NCBI GenBank assembly: GCA_038110535.1
Contig: JAYNJW010000003.1
Coordinates: 22,928-86,927 of the forward strand
Direction of reading: 5' to 3'
DNA from: Chordibacter sp038110535
GTDB lineage: Bacteria > Verrucomicrobiota > Verrucomicrobiia > Opitutales > Seribacteraceae
DNA length: 64,000 nucleotides
The translations under genes and the position numbers were made by a program. Under the pieces are notes generated by a model. The model searched no databases. It saw only the letters and a list, made by a program, of their open reading frames with translations, and was not told the DNA's origin. Of this stretch, positions 41,687 to 50,977 are shown piece after piece. Each line of letters starts with the position of its first letter. Within the stretch, counting starts at the first letter, position 1.

Positions 41687-42879
41687 ACATAGCAGTAGTT
41701 ATTAATACAGCACAATTTTCAGGTGGTGCCTTTCATGCAAGTTGCACCGCATTGAAAATTTTATCTAAGAGCAACAATAAATATAACTTCTTTTACTACA
41801 CCTTTGACAAATCCAATACTTCATTCGCGGATGAAAAGATTAACCTTCTCCAATTTGGTATAAGAGAAAGACTCATATTCAAATTAAGACAGAATCTAAG
41901 AATTAATCGTATTTTAACAAAATTTAAAATCTTAGAACCATTTGATTCAAAGTTTGAAAAAGACGGTATTGATCTTGTTTACTTTACTAATCCAAGCTCG
42001 ATTTGCCTGTATCTAGAAAGACTGAATTATATGCTCCCGATTTGGGACACATGCCATAGAGACCATCCAGAATTTCCCGAGGTAAGAAACGGATTCGAAT
42101 TTGAAGCTCGAGAGGATTTTTTAAAAAAAGCATTACCCAAAGCAACTGCGGTAATTGCTGAATCAGAATGGGGAAGAGATACTCTTATAAGAAGATATAG
42201 TCTAGACGAAGAAAGAGTGTATTGTGTCAGAATGCCTGCGTCTGTGAACATACTTGAAGCAAATGCAGAAGAAAGTTTTTGCCCATTTGAACATGCAAGC
42301 ATCCCAGATAATCAACCGTTCATTTTCTATCCCGCACAATTCTGGCCACATAAAAACCACCGCTTAATTATAGACGCATTAGCTCATTTGAAAAATAAAT
42401 TCAACATGACTGTTTATGCCGTATTTTGTGGTACTGATTGTGGTAACCTCGATACAACGCTCGACTACGCTGCGAAGAAAAAGGTTTCTAATTTAGTTAA
42501 ATATCTTGGATATGTACCTGATAATCAGATGCCTCTTTATTACAAAAATTCTCTTGCATTGGTAATGCCATCCTATTTTGGCCCGACCAACATGCCTCCG
42601 ATGGAAGCATTTGCAATAGGCACTCCTGTGGTTGTATCAGACTTGCCTGGATTTAAGGAACAAATTGGAAATGCTGGTTTGCAAGTTGAACCTACTGATT
42701 ATGCTGGACTCGCGTCTATTTTGAAACACCTTCATGAAAACCAAACATTTCGTGATCAATTGATTGCTAAAGGAAAAGAAAGATTCGAGTCCTTCTCCGA
42801 TAAAGAAAGGATTAAAACATTGGATCAAATCTTTGAGAAGTTCTCCTACAAAAATTCTCTTTGGAAAGAAATGAACTAA
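41680..42879 (+). CDS. glycosyltransferase family 4
   Basis: A 399-residue GT-B protein. The N-terminal loop F-S-G-G-A-F-H-A is at about 11-18, D-T-C-H-R-D follows in the acceptor domain, then F-Y-P-A-Q-F-W-P-H-K-N-H and G-P-T-N-M-P-P-M-E-A-F-A-I-G-T-P-V as the donor site. The pattern P-H-K-N-H is typical of WcaI/mannosyltransferase-type GT4 enzymes. The fold is certain, the sugar is not. Confidence 0.85.
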   Translation: MLNIAVVINTAQFSGGAFHASCTALKILSKSNNKYNFFYYTFDKSNTSFADEKINLLQFGIRERLIFKLRQNLRINRILTKFKILEPFDSKFEKDGIDLVYFTNPSSICLYLERLNYMLPIWDTCHRDHPEFPEVRNGFEFEAREDFLKKALPKATAVIAESEWGRDTLIRRYSLDEERVYCVRMPASVNILEANAEESFCPFEHASIPDNQPFIFYPAQFWPHKNHRLIIDALAHLKNKFNMTVYAVFCGTDCGNLDTTLDYAAKKKVSNLVKYLGYVPDNQMPLYYKNSLALVMPSYFGPTNMPPMEAFAIGTPVVVSDLPGFKEQIGNAGLQVEPTDYAGLASILKHLHENQTFRDQLIAKGKERFESFSDKERIKTLDQIFEKFSYKNSLWKEMN

Positions 42880-42920
42880 TTCAAATTTTAAAGAAATAGA
42901 TACCCTAATTTTTCCTTAAT

Positions 42921-43997
42921 TTGATTTCACCATTAAAAATTGGTTTTCTACATCCTTATCTCGAAGGAAGAGAATCTGATATTATTTCGGGAAGATATCC
43001 TTACCAACACTCTTGGGGGTGTTTATCTCTTAGTAAGTCCAGTGCTTTCTCTTCGGAAGTCATTGCTCCTTCAAGGGTGAATTTCCCTAAATCGCTAATC
43101 AAGATAATCAACAGAATATTTTTCACTAGATCAGCTGGTTTTAACTACGAATTTGGATTAAATCGAAAATATAGGCATCTTGATTTGATCTATTCCGTTT
43201 CCGGGCCTCTTTCATCTGTCAATAGATTAAAAAATACTAAACTTGTCTCCTGGGTATTTCGACCACCATCAAAAACCCCATCGAATCCTTTCAATGCTTA
43301 TCAGCCCTCCAATCTAGAAAAACATAGTGGTTTTCTATGCCTTACCCCAACCGCCGAAAAATATTTTTCTCAATTTGCACCTTCTCGCTTTATTCCTTGG
43401 TGCGTGGACCTTGATTTATTTGATGGCAAACCACCAACAAAAGACGTGGCACCTTTCTTTTTAGCTACTGGTAAAACAGAAAGAGATTACAAAACTCTGA
43501 TTGAATCTTGTAAAATAACTAATATCAATCTTCGGATCATAGGTCCTTCAGACCAAAAACCCAAAGATTTGCCAGAAAACATAATGTGGCTTTCCACTTC
43601 AGAAGATCCGCCTGACCAAGCTATCGATTACAAAACACTTAGAGAGTGGTACGCTCAGTGCCAGGGTGTGTGTATTCCCTTAAATGGAGACCCTGAGGAC
43701 ACATGTGGTTATACAAATCTTCTAGAATCAATGGCTATGAGAAAACCTGTAATCATGACAAAATCTGGTTGTTTACATATTAATCCAGCAGACAGAAAAT
43801 GTGGTCTTCTTGTTCCCCCCAATTCACCTGAAGATTGGGCATCTGCAATGAATGAAGTGTCAACTAATCAAAACCTAAGAGAAGAGCTTGGGAATAACGG
43901 AAGAAAAATTGCTGAAGAAGAATTTTCGCCACGAATATTTGATTCTGCTGTAGAGGACTTTCTTCATTATGTATTGGGAATAGGTAAACCTTCCTAA
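42921..43997 (+). CDS. glycosyltransferase, GT4-like
   Basis: A 358-residue GT-B protein. It opens with I-G-F-L-H-P-Y-L-E, has A-T-G-K-T-E-R-D-Y at the start of the second domain and G-Y-T-N-L-L-E-S-M-A-M-R-K-P as the donor-binding helix, with L-L-V-P-P-N-S-P-E-D-W later. TTG start after one of the largest spacers of the cluster (41 bases), in which I see no hairpin or promoter. Sugar unknown. Confidence 0.78.
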   Translation: MISPLKIGFLHPYLEGRESDIISGRYPYQHSWGCLSLSKSSAFSSEVIAPSRVNFPKSLIKIINRIFFTRSAGFNYEFGLNRKYRHLDLIYSVSGPLSSVNRLKNTKLVSWVFRPPSKTPSNPFNAYQPSNLEKHSGFLCLTPTAEKYFSQFAPSRFIPWCVDLDLFDGKPPTKDVAPFFLATGKTERDYKTLIESCKITNINLRIIGPSDQKPKDLPENIMWLSTSEDPPDQAIDYKTLREWYAQCQGVCIPLNGDPEDTCGYTNLLESMAMRKPVIMTKSGCLHINPADRKCGLLVPPNSPEDWASAMNEVSTNQNLREELGNNGRKIAEEEFSPRIFDSAVEDFLHYVLGIGKPS

Positions 43998-44001
43998 AAT
44001 C

Positions 44002-44721
44002 ATGGCATTTGATCAGGTCAAAAGTTTTATCGAAAAAAGTTTCGATCTAAAAATTTATCGAAATTCCTTACCTAAAGGTATGGATTCATTTTTTGAAATA
44101 AAAAATTTAGCTAAACATTATTCTATTCCCATTGATACCTTTTTTGATGTTGGTGCAAATATTGGACAATCAACAGTAGCTTTTAAAGAAGAGTTTCCAA
44201 GCGCTCAAGTTTATGCATTTGAGCCAATTCTCAATACTGTAAAGCAATTTGAATCAAGGACTAAGAACCTTTCATCTGTTTACATTCATCCGATGGCACT
44301 TGGTTCACGACATGAGGAGAAGGAAATTTCCATTGGCATAAGAAGTGATTTGTTTTCACTGAATGAAACAATTTCCTCTGGAGAAAAACAGAAGATCGTA
44401 ATCAATACACTGGATGAGATAATAGATGAATTTAATCTTAGTAGAATATCCGTACTTAAGATTGATACCGAGGGTCACGACATAGAAGTACTTCATGGAG
44501 CTGTCAAATCTCTCGAACGCGGGATTATTGATTTCATTCAAGTTGAAACAACTCTTCTTCGCAATAATGGTAAATTTATACACATTAACGATTTTACTGA
44601 TTTATTAAAGCCTCTCGGATATGATCTGATGAGCATTAGCGACCAAGAAGGCTGGCATATACGGGGACCTTTTGTTTTCTGCAACGCTCTGTTTCAGAAG
44701 AGCAGAGAGTGGTATTCATAA
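44002..44721 (+). CDS. FkbM-family methyltransferase
   Basis: A 239-residue FkbM protein: F-F-D-V-G-A-N-I-G-Q-S at about 48-58, A-F-E-P-I as the acidic strand, V-L-K-I-D-T-E-G-H-D-I-E-V-L as the family motif. Asp replaces the second Glu of D-x-E-G-x-E, a known variation. ATG start four bases after the previous stop. Probably a sugar O-methyltransferase. Confidence 0.86.
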   Translation: MAFDQVKSFIEKSFDLKIYRNSLPKGMDSFFEIKNLAKHYSIPIDTFFDVGANIGQSTVAFKEEFPSAQVYAFEPILNTVKQFESRTKNLSSVYIHPMALGSRHEEKEISIGIRSDLFSLNETISSGEKQKIVINTLDEIIDEFNLSRISVLKIDTEGHDIEVLHGAVKSLERGIIDFIQVETTLLRNNGKFIHINDFTDLLKPLGYDLMSISDQEGWHIRGPFVFCNALFQKSREWYS

Positions 44722-44739
44722 TTTAAAAAATTAGAAGAC

Positions 44740-45591
44740 TTGTTTTTTTCCGTAATCATTCCCACTTTTGAAAGACCAACGGATCTGCAAAAGGCCCTAA
44801 TTGCTCTTTCGCCCAAAATCCAGAAATCAGCACAGCCTTACGAGGTAATTGTCTCCGATGATTCTAATGATCAAAGATCACGAGTAATGATCGAGAGTAA
44901 GTTCAAGGGTATCACTTGGACGGAAGGGAAAAAAAATGGTCCGGCAGGGAATCGAAATTCTGGAGCCATGCTTTCAAGAGGTGACTGGTTAATTTTTATC
45001 GATGATGACTGTATCCCGGAATCCAATTTTATCCAATCCTATGAACTGGCCATCTTGCAGAATCCGCAGATAAGTGTTTTCGAGGGAAGAATATTCCCCG
45101 ATAGACAAAGAAAAACCTGGGCCGAGGGTTGCCCCGAAAACAGTTCCGGAGGTATGCTATGGACAAGCAACCTCTGTATTAAAAAAAGCTTATTCGATGA
45201 AATAGGTGGATTTGACGAAAGATTTCGCGTTGCCTACGAGGATATCGAATTCGCACACAGGCTAAAACAGAATAAAATTCAATCTAAATTTGTTCATGAG
45301 GCGGCCGTTTGTCATCCATGGCGCTCACTTCGAAGCGGAGGAAAAAACTGGAAAACTAAGGGATATCAAATTGAATCATTATTACTTTTTCTGGAAAAGC
45401 ACAAAGATGCTCATAATGAGTTCGGCAGACCGGCTTTATACCTTAAAAATTTTATCAGAATAATTTCCAAAAATCTTTTTTACTGCCTCTTTAAACTTAG
45501 AGGCAGAGGTATCGACATATTGCTTTCGCAAGCGCTCGTATCTTTTCAAACCTTCAAGATTTTGGCTCTTAACAACAAGGGTAATAAATAA
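44740..45591 (+). CDS. glycosyltransferase family 2
   Basis: A 283-residue GT2 protein with all usual elements: V-I-I-P-T-F-E-R-P at 4-12, S-D-D-S-N-D near 40, I-D-D-D-C-I-P near 90-96 as metal site and Y-E-D-I-E-F-A-H-R-L as the acidic acceptor motif, the arrangement of rhamnosyl- and galactosyl-type cytoplasmic transferases. TTG start. No membrane helices, so it likely acts on a lipid-linked intermediate at the inner face. Confidence 0.85.
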   Translation: MFFSVIIPTFERPTDLQKALIALSPKIQKSAQPYEVIVSDDSNDQRSRVMIESKFKGITWTEGKKNGPAGNRNSGAMLSRGDWLIFIDDDCIPESNFIQSYELAILQNPQISVFEGRIFPDRQRKTWAEGCPENSSGGMLWTSNLCIKKSLFDEIGGFDERFRVAYEDIEFAHRLKQNKIQSKFVHEAAVCHPWRSLRSGGKNWKTKGYQIESLLLFLEKHKDAHNEFGRPALYLKNFIRIISKNLFYCLFKLRGRGIDILLSQALVSFQTFKILALNNKGNK

Positions 45592-46689
45592 ATGCGCTGG
45601 CCATGCAAAAGAACTGTAATGATAAGCCGATGCTTTTGGGACTATTATTTGCATGTATTCCAAAAAGACTATGCGTATGAGCTCAAAAAATCTCATGATT
45701 CCGATGTTATTTGGGTAGATAGACCAACTCGGCACCCAATGGTGTGGTTAAAAGAGAGAAAAAGGATTATTGATGGAATAACTGTTTTACGCCCCTGGTC
45801 ACTCCGTAATGAATACGAGAAATTTCAATCAATAGACCGTAAACTATTCGATCTACAAATATCAAAATATTTAAGAGTAAATGGTTCTTTATGTCTTTGG
45901 TCGATTTGCTGTATGCACCCATGGCTCTGTAAAAGCGATAGCTTTTCGCACACCATTTATTGGCCAGGAGACCATTTTGATCCTAAAGAAGAGTACTCTT
46001 ATTATAAAGACTATGATTTAGTAATGCCTTGGGTAGGCATAGATGATATACCAACAAATTTCAGCGGGAAAAAATTCCTGTCATCTACTTGCGCGGGACA
46101 CGAATTCATGAATTTCAAAGGAAATCGATTGCTTGAAAAAAGATTTTTAAGTCTCACCCAATTTAAAAACAAAGTATCATACATTGGTGGATTATCTTGG
46201 GAGCGATTCGATTTCGAACTACTACATAAAGTAGCAAACGCTTTGCCTGATACCGCTTTTTTATTAGGCGTGAAATCCGATGGGATGGACAAAACAGAAG
46301 AAGCGAAAACTGCACTTCTTAAAAAGTGCTCAAATATTAGAGTTTGGGAAGATTTAAATTATGAAGAATTGGCAGAACTTGTATTTAAATCGGAGATTGG
46401 CATGATTCCTTATAAAGTTAGCGGACAAAACTTACGTATTTGCCCAAACAAATTTTTCGAATACTCAGCCCTTGGGAAGAGAACTATAACCACTGCAATC
46501 CCTTCGATGTCAAGATATTCACCACCTGCTCATATTGCCTCAACTCATCGAGAATTTATAAGTCTAATTAAAGAAGAATTAAACCATTCAATTGATGATA
46601 ATTCTAAAATTAAATTGAGAAAAATTTCTGAACAGGCATCCGCAAAAGAAACATTGATTCGCATTGCCAATGTTTTGACAAATAATTGA
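45592..46689 (+). CDS. glycosyltransferase, GT-B fold (TuaH-like)
   Basis: A 365-residue GT-B glycosyltransferase. Y-W-P-G-D-H-F-D in the acceptor domain, V-S-Y-I-G-G-L-S-W-E-R-F-D at the second domain start and I-P-Y-K-V-S-G-Q-N-L-R-I-C-P-N-K-F-F-E-Y as the donor-binding part resemble the TuaH/GT1-like teichuronic-acid type. It begins on the base after the preceding stop. Its end overlaps the next gene (TTGA). Sugar unknown. Confidence 0.75.
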   Translation: MRWPCKRTVMISRCFWDYYLHVFQKDYAYELKKSHDSDVIWVDRPTRHPMVWLKERKRIIDGITVLRPWSLRNEYEKFQSIDRKLFDLQISKYLRVNGSLCLWSICCMHPWLCKSDSFSHTIYWPGDHFDPKEEYSYYKDYDLVMPWVGIDDIPTNFSGKKFLSSTCAGHEFMNFKGNRLLEKRFLSLTQFKNKVSYIGGLSWERFDFELLHKVANALPDTAFLLGVKSDGMDKTEEAKTALLKKCSNIRVWEDLNYEELAELVFKSEIGMIPYKVSGQNLRICPNKFFEYSALGKRTITTAIPSMSRYSPPAHIASTHREFISLIKEELNHSIDDNSKIKLRKISEQASAKETLIRIANVLTNN

Positions 46690-47405
46690 AACCGAAATCT
46701 TACAATAAGGAAGACTATAATTGGTGGATTGACCCGGCCGTTAATTCTGCCAAACAAATCGTACCTTTTATATTGAAGTGCTTTCCCATTAACTCTGTTT
46801 TAGATTTCGGGTGTGCACAGGGAGGATGGCTTTCTGTTTTTCAGGAACATGGCGTTAAAAAAATTATGGGATTGGATGGGGAGTGGGTTGATACCAAGGA
46901 CTTATTAATACCCGCAACTTCATTTCATTCCGTAAACCTGACAACTTACCGACATAACCACAAAGACAAATACGACCTCTGCATCTGCCTCGAAGTTGCG
47001 GAACATTTAGACCGTAGTATCTCGGATTCTTTAATATCCAATCTTACTGCAGCATCTGACATAATACTCTTTTCAGCAGCAGTACCGGAACAAGGAGGTC
47101 AGCATCATGTCAATGAACGCCCGCCTTCTTACTGGAAAGATAAATTCGAAGAAAAGTGGTATAGACAACTCGATTTCTTGCGACCACGATTCTGGGAGAA
47201 TGAAGAAGTGGCATGGTGGTATAGGCAAAACATGATGATTTATTCTAAAACAAACCTTAATGATGAACTCCAGTATTTTTCCGATGATTTTTTGGGGAAA
47301 CACATCGTGCATCCAACCGCATTTGCGGAGAAATGTTCTGAACTAAGTATTGAAAATGCTTCTTTTAGAAACTTGATCAAACAACTGTTAAAGAGGGTTT
47401 TTTAG
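46686..47405 (+). CDS. class I SAM-dependent methyltransferase
   Basis: A 239-residue methyltransferase and paralogue of the 39.2-kb protein. SAM motif I is V-L-D-F-G-C-A-Q-G-G-W, followed by C-L-E-V-A-E-H-L-D and H-V-N-E-R-P-P-S-Y-W. The C-terminal H-P-T-A-F-A matches H-P-E-L-Y-A of the relative. TTG start in TTGA overlap. The pair implies two related methylation steps or acceptors. Confidence 0.8.
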   Translation: MKPKSYNKEDYNWWIDPAVNSAKQIVPFILKCFPINSVLDFGCAQGGWLSVFQEHGVKKIMGLDGEWVDTKDLLIPATSFHSVNLTTYRHNHKDKYDLCICLEVAEHLDRSISDSLISNLTAASDIILFSAAVPEQGGQHHVNERPPSYWKDKFEEKWYRQLDFLRPRFWENEEVAWWYRQNMMIYSKTNLNDELQYFSDDFLGKHIVHPTAFAEKCSELSIENASFRNLIKQLLKRVF

Positions 47406-47415
47406 ACGCACAACT

Positions 47416-48546
47416 TTGATTAAAAGATTTAAAAATTGGATTAAATGTAAGATTGCCTCCTTGCTTTCAACTATTAGTCCAAACTCAAAAATCTTTGGTT
47501 CGCCCAAAGGCTACTACGACGATGTTGATGAGTATTTAAAATACAATCCTAATGCAGGGACTAAAAAATTGCTTTTAAAAGAAAAGAAGATTCAGCAACT
47601 ACATTTCCATGAAAGGTATCTCGTTACTTTAAAAAACGCCAGAATCAACATAAATCCATGGTCTTTTATAACTGCAGACGACAAATTACTGTTTAAGGAA
47701 TCGTCCTGTTATGGACCTGAACCAGAGGAACATTGGGTTTTTCGAACAATCAAATTGCCTAAGGCTAAAAAGCTAAACGGTAAAACATTATTTCTTTCAT
47801 CGCGAACAAACTATTGGCATCTTTTGGCAGAAGAATTATGTGATCTCTATTTATTATTCGAGAATGGTGTAAAGCTCTGTAATTTTGATCAAATTATTTT
47901 TGAGAAACCACCCTCTCCTGCTTGCCAAACTTTACACGAAATATTTGGCTTGGACCAAGTCAAACAAGTCTCTCTTCAGCGAAACCTTCATCTGGAATGT
48001 GAAGAATTGCATTTCTTCACTGGTACATTTTGCTTAAGCAAACATACACTTAAAAATGTAACCAAAAAAATTCTAGATTATTTTGGTTTTTCACATCAAA
48101 CCCCCGAGGAAAAACCTAGTGCAATTGTTGTATCGCGAGGTTCCAGCACCACAAGAAGATGGCTTAATGAGGATGAATGCATGGAAGTTTTAAACTCACT
48201 CGGTTTTAAGCTAATCGATCCATCCAAGATGAGTTTGCTAGAACAGATAAAGACATTTTCAAGTGCAGACATCATTCTAGGGCCTCACGGTGCAGGACTT
48301 ACTAATTTGATGTTCAGTTGTCCTGATACAAAAGTAATCGAAATTCGATCAAACGAACAGGGCGGTGAGTATAGTTCTGCGACCTGCTATGAAGAGTTAT
48401 CTGGCATTATGGGAATGGAGCATCATATCTTTCAATGCCCAAGCATACAGAGAAAGGATTTAAAAGGTAGATCAATCGAGGATGCGGATTTAGTTCCAAA
48501 TCCCAAACAATTAAAACAGTTTTTATGCGAGTCAATACTTGCCTAA
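47416..48546 (+). CDS. glycosyltransferase family 61 (DUF563)
   Basis: A 376-residue GT61-type protein. The N-W-H-L-L-like segment N-Y-W-H-L-L-A-E-E-L, V-S-R-G-S-S-T-T-R-R-W-L-N-E and I-I-L-G-P-H-G-A-G-L-T-N-L-M-F are the hallmark blocks of DUF563/GT61 proteins, which in bacteria add sugars such as xylose or others to capsule and LPS. TTG start. The last 22 bases overlap the next gene. Family call firm, donor not. Confidence 0.85.
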   Translation: MIKRFKNWIKCKIASLLSTISPNSKIFGSPKGYYDDVDEYLKYNPNAGTKKLLLKEKKIQQLHFHERYLVTLKNARININPWSFITADDKLLFKESSCYGPEPEEHWVFRTIKLPKAKKLNGKTLFLSSRTNYWHLLAEELCDLYLLFENGVKLCNFDQIIFEKPPSPACQTLHEIFGLDQVKQVSLQRNLHLECEELHFFTGTFCLSKHTLKNVTKKILDYFGFSHQTPEEKPSAIVVSRGSSTTRRWLNEDECMEVLNSLGFKLIDPSKMSLLEQIKTFSSADIILGPHGAGLTNLMFSCPDTKVIEIRSNEQGGEYSSATCYEELSGIMGMEHHIFQCPSIQRKDLKGRSIEDADLVPNPKQLKQFLCESILA

Positions 48547-49928
48547 ATCTATTGAATTCACACCCTGCAAATGGCAACTGGCTACTGGTCCTTTTCTTGG
48601 GAATCTTTTCTTTAGTGCTTTTTTATTCCGACTTCCCACTGCCATATGGAGATGATTTATTTTTTACTGGAACTGCGGTTCACTTTGCAGAAACTGGAAA
48701 CTTCCTAAATCCAGGAGTTTTAGACTATACCGCAAAATTCTCGGAGATTCAAAAACCCTACTGGTTTGTTCCCTTGCATATGCGTTCCTTGGGTTGGTGG
48801 CTCTCCTTGACAGGAGTCTCAGATACTTCAATTCGTATTTATGTTCTTCTTTGCATAGTTGTAACTAGCCTTGCCTTAATCAAATGGAGTAAAATTGCTC
48901 AGGACAAATCAAACCTTATTCCTTATCTAATTCCGATCATCATTACCTTTGGGTTCAGGTGGAGCCTACGACCGGAATGTACTGCGATTCCACTCTGGAC
49001 AATTGGAGCATATTTTCTTTTTCATTCGCACTCCAAAAGTAAATTCTGGCTTGGGATTTCTTCTTTGGGCTTAGCATGTCTGGCATCTCAAATATTGATT
49101 ATTCCTTCAGCATCTTTGGTCGGTGCTTCCTTTTTTAAAAAATCCGGCAATCTCTCATTACTTCCCAAGCTCCAAATCATTGCCATTGGTGTTCTCCAAT
49201 CCCTTTTTCTGGGAACCTGCTTAATAAATTTTGAAGTGGCAGAATTTGTGCAAATGTTTCGAGATCATGTCGTAGCAAGATCTTCTTCGATAACTGATAA
49301 TTTTGCTTTTTTTTACTTTATGATCTGCAAACTTGGAAATGGATATATTTTAAGATTACCAAGTTTAGTTTTATTAATAATTGCATTTGTGCCTGTTTTT
49401 AAAAGCGAAAGCACAAATAAACCTATTCTCATAAGCTCTCTTTTTTCGCTATTATTAATGATTTGTATTTATGCAAAATCCTTCGAAATCATTCTCTATT
49501 TTGTCACTATCCTTAGCCTAATTGCTCTTTTCGAACTGAAGAAGTCTATCATTCCATTAGTGGTCACAATTGCAGTTCTAGTTTTTGTAAGACAAGGACT
49601 TCATTTATTTACTTACAATCTTTTGTGCGAATCTTCAAAACCAGAAGAAACCATCGAGATTGATGAAGAAAAGACTTACATAATCGACGAATTTACAATT
49701 CGTCATCCTTTGAATTGGAATTTTCCACCGAATTGGAAAATTGCACCTGATTTTGGAACCACGAACGAGCGTTTACTGGAAAAGCCTGAATCGGAAACTT
49801 GGTTAATAAGTCTGAAAAACTTAGCCTACTTCTATCCAGAATTATACGCACAAGAGAAACTTCAAATCGCTCAAAAGGAATTCTCCAATCTTCCAACAAA
49901 ATACTGGGAGTACAAAATAATACCCTGA
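48525..49928 (+). CDS. GT-C-like membrane glycosyltransferase (GT39/ArnT-like)
   Basis: A 467-residue membrane protein with about nine hydrophobic segments. The first outer loop reads P-Y-G-D-D-L-F-F, an acidic pair in the position of the catalytic GT-C residues, followed by W-F-V-P-L-H-M-R-S-L-G-W-W and R-P-E-C-T. A soluble C-terminal part of about 90 residues follows. ATG start inside the GT61 gene. It lacks a directly adjacent GT2 partner. Its stop overlaps the next start as CTGA. Confidence 0.68.
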   Translation: MRVNTCLNLLNSHPANGNWLLVLFLGIFSLVLFYSDFPLPYGDDLFFTGTAVHFAETGNFLNPGVLDYTAKFSEIQKPYWFVPLHMRSLGWWLSLTGVSDTSIRIYVLLCIVVTSLALIKWSKIAQDKSNLIPYLIPIIITFGFRWSLRPECTAIPLWTIGAYFLFHSHSKSKFWLGISSLGLACLASQILIIPSASLVGASFFKKSGNLSLLPKLQIIAIGVLQSLFLGTCLINFEVAEFVQMFRDHVVARSSSITDNFAFFYFMICKLGNGYILRLPSLVLLIIAFVPVFKSESTNKPILISSLFSLLLMICIYAKSFEIILYFVTILSLIALFELKKSIIPLVVTIAVLVFVRQGLHLFTYNLLCESSKPEETIEIDEEKTYIIDEFTIRHPLNWNFPPNWKIAPDFGTTNERLLEKPESETWLISLKNLAYFYPELYAQEKLQIAQKEFSNLPTKYWEYKIIP

Positions 49929-50977
49929 ACTCTCCACCCAAATCAATCTTTGTTCTTCGCAACAACGATCTTGGGGATGTCCTCGTTGCAACTCCCCTAC
50001 TCAGTGGTTTAAGAAAATCATTTCCGCGTGCAAAAATTGCAATCGGTGTAGGTGACTGGGCAAAACCACTTTTAGAAAACAACCCGGACATTGATAAAAT
50101 TATTAAATGTAATGCTCCCTGGCACAACAAGCAGATTTGCAGGTATCCTGCCAATTCACTTAAAACCTTTTTAGAAGGCCTTTCTTACTCACTATTTTCA
50201 AAAGAAGCACGCTATTTAAGAAAGCTGAAATTTTCCCACGGGATAGATATTTTAGGAAGTCGCCAAGGTTCCTGGCTCTTGAGAAGTGTGGGCATCCCAA
50301 ACCGATTTGGAGTAAAAGGGTACGCAGGGGGAGATAATTGGTGCAAAAAGTCTGTATCGTTTAAAGAAAACAGAAAGGTTGCTGAAGCAGCACTTGAATT
50401 CCTAAAATTACTCGGTTCCAATGAAAAAATTGAACCAAGACCAAAGATTTATTTAACTGAAGATGAAGTTAAAGAAGCACGGCAAAGATGGAATGGTGGC
50501 GATTCAAAAAAGAAAAAAATTATCATAGCACCCGGAGGTGGGTTTCCAGAAAAATGCTGGGGTAATGAAAACTACAATGTGTTGGCTAATCTATTGATTA
50601 AGGACCCCAATTTAAGCATATCAATTATTGGATCAAATGAAGATCGATCGAGGATTGAAATTCAAGAAAGTGACCGATTAATGAACTTTTGTGGAAGCCT
50701 AAGTTTAAGGGAATCTGCAGCGATGGTATCGCAAAGTGACTTTGTGATTACAAACACCTCGCTGTGCATGCATTTAGCAGGTGCGTTTGAAGTTCCTTCT
50801 CTTACTTTACTGGGCGATTGGTATGACAGTGCAAAACTGCACCATAAACAGTGGGGATACCCAGAAAGCATCATTAAAGGCAAGGAGTTGGAAGCATCCA
50901 TAAATCATATCTGCCCAGTCTCCGAAGCATACGAAATAATTGATAAAGGTATTCAAAAAATTCATTCAAATAATTGA
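49925..50977 (+). CDS. glycosyltransferase family 9 (heptosyltransferase-like); apparent CTG start
   Basis: A 350-residue GT9 protein: F-V-L-R-N-N-D-L-G-D-V-L at about 9-20, P-G-G-G-F-P-E-K-C-W near 183-192, and T-N-T-S-L-C-M-H-L-A-G-A near 266-277. GT9 proteins normally begin about ten residues before the N-D-L-G-D motif. CTG 49925 fits exactly and overlaps the previous stop as CTGA, the same geometry as the ATGA, TTGA and GTGA junctions elsewhere. The open frame extends 42 codons further upstream inside the preceding gene, but those residues look unlike a GT9 start. Confidence 0.83.
   Translation: MNSPPKSIFVLRNNDLGDVLVATPLLSGLRKSFPRAKIAIGVGDWAKPLLENNPDIDKIIKCNAPWHNKQICRYPANSLKTFLEGLSYSLFSKEARYLRKLKFSHGIDILGSRQGSWLLRSVGIPNRFGVKGYAGGDNWCKKSVSFKENRKVAEAALEFLKLLGSNEKIEPRPKIYLTEDEVKEARQRWNGGDSKKKKIIIAPGGGFPEKCWGNENYNVLANLLIKDPNLSISIIGSNEDRSRIEIQESDRLMNFCGSLSLRESAAMVSQSDFVITNTSLCMHLAGAFEVPSLTLLGDWYDSAKLHHKQWGYPESIIKGKELEASINHICPVSEAYEIIDKGIQKIHSNN

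Noticed and set aside
49693..50154. Minus-strand open frame of 153 codons
   Set aside because: It lies opposite two well-supported genes (GT-C and GT9) and its translation matches no recognisable family.
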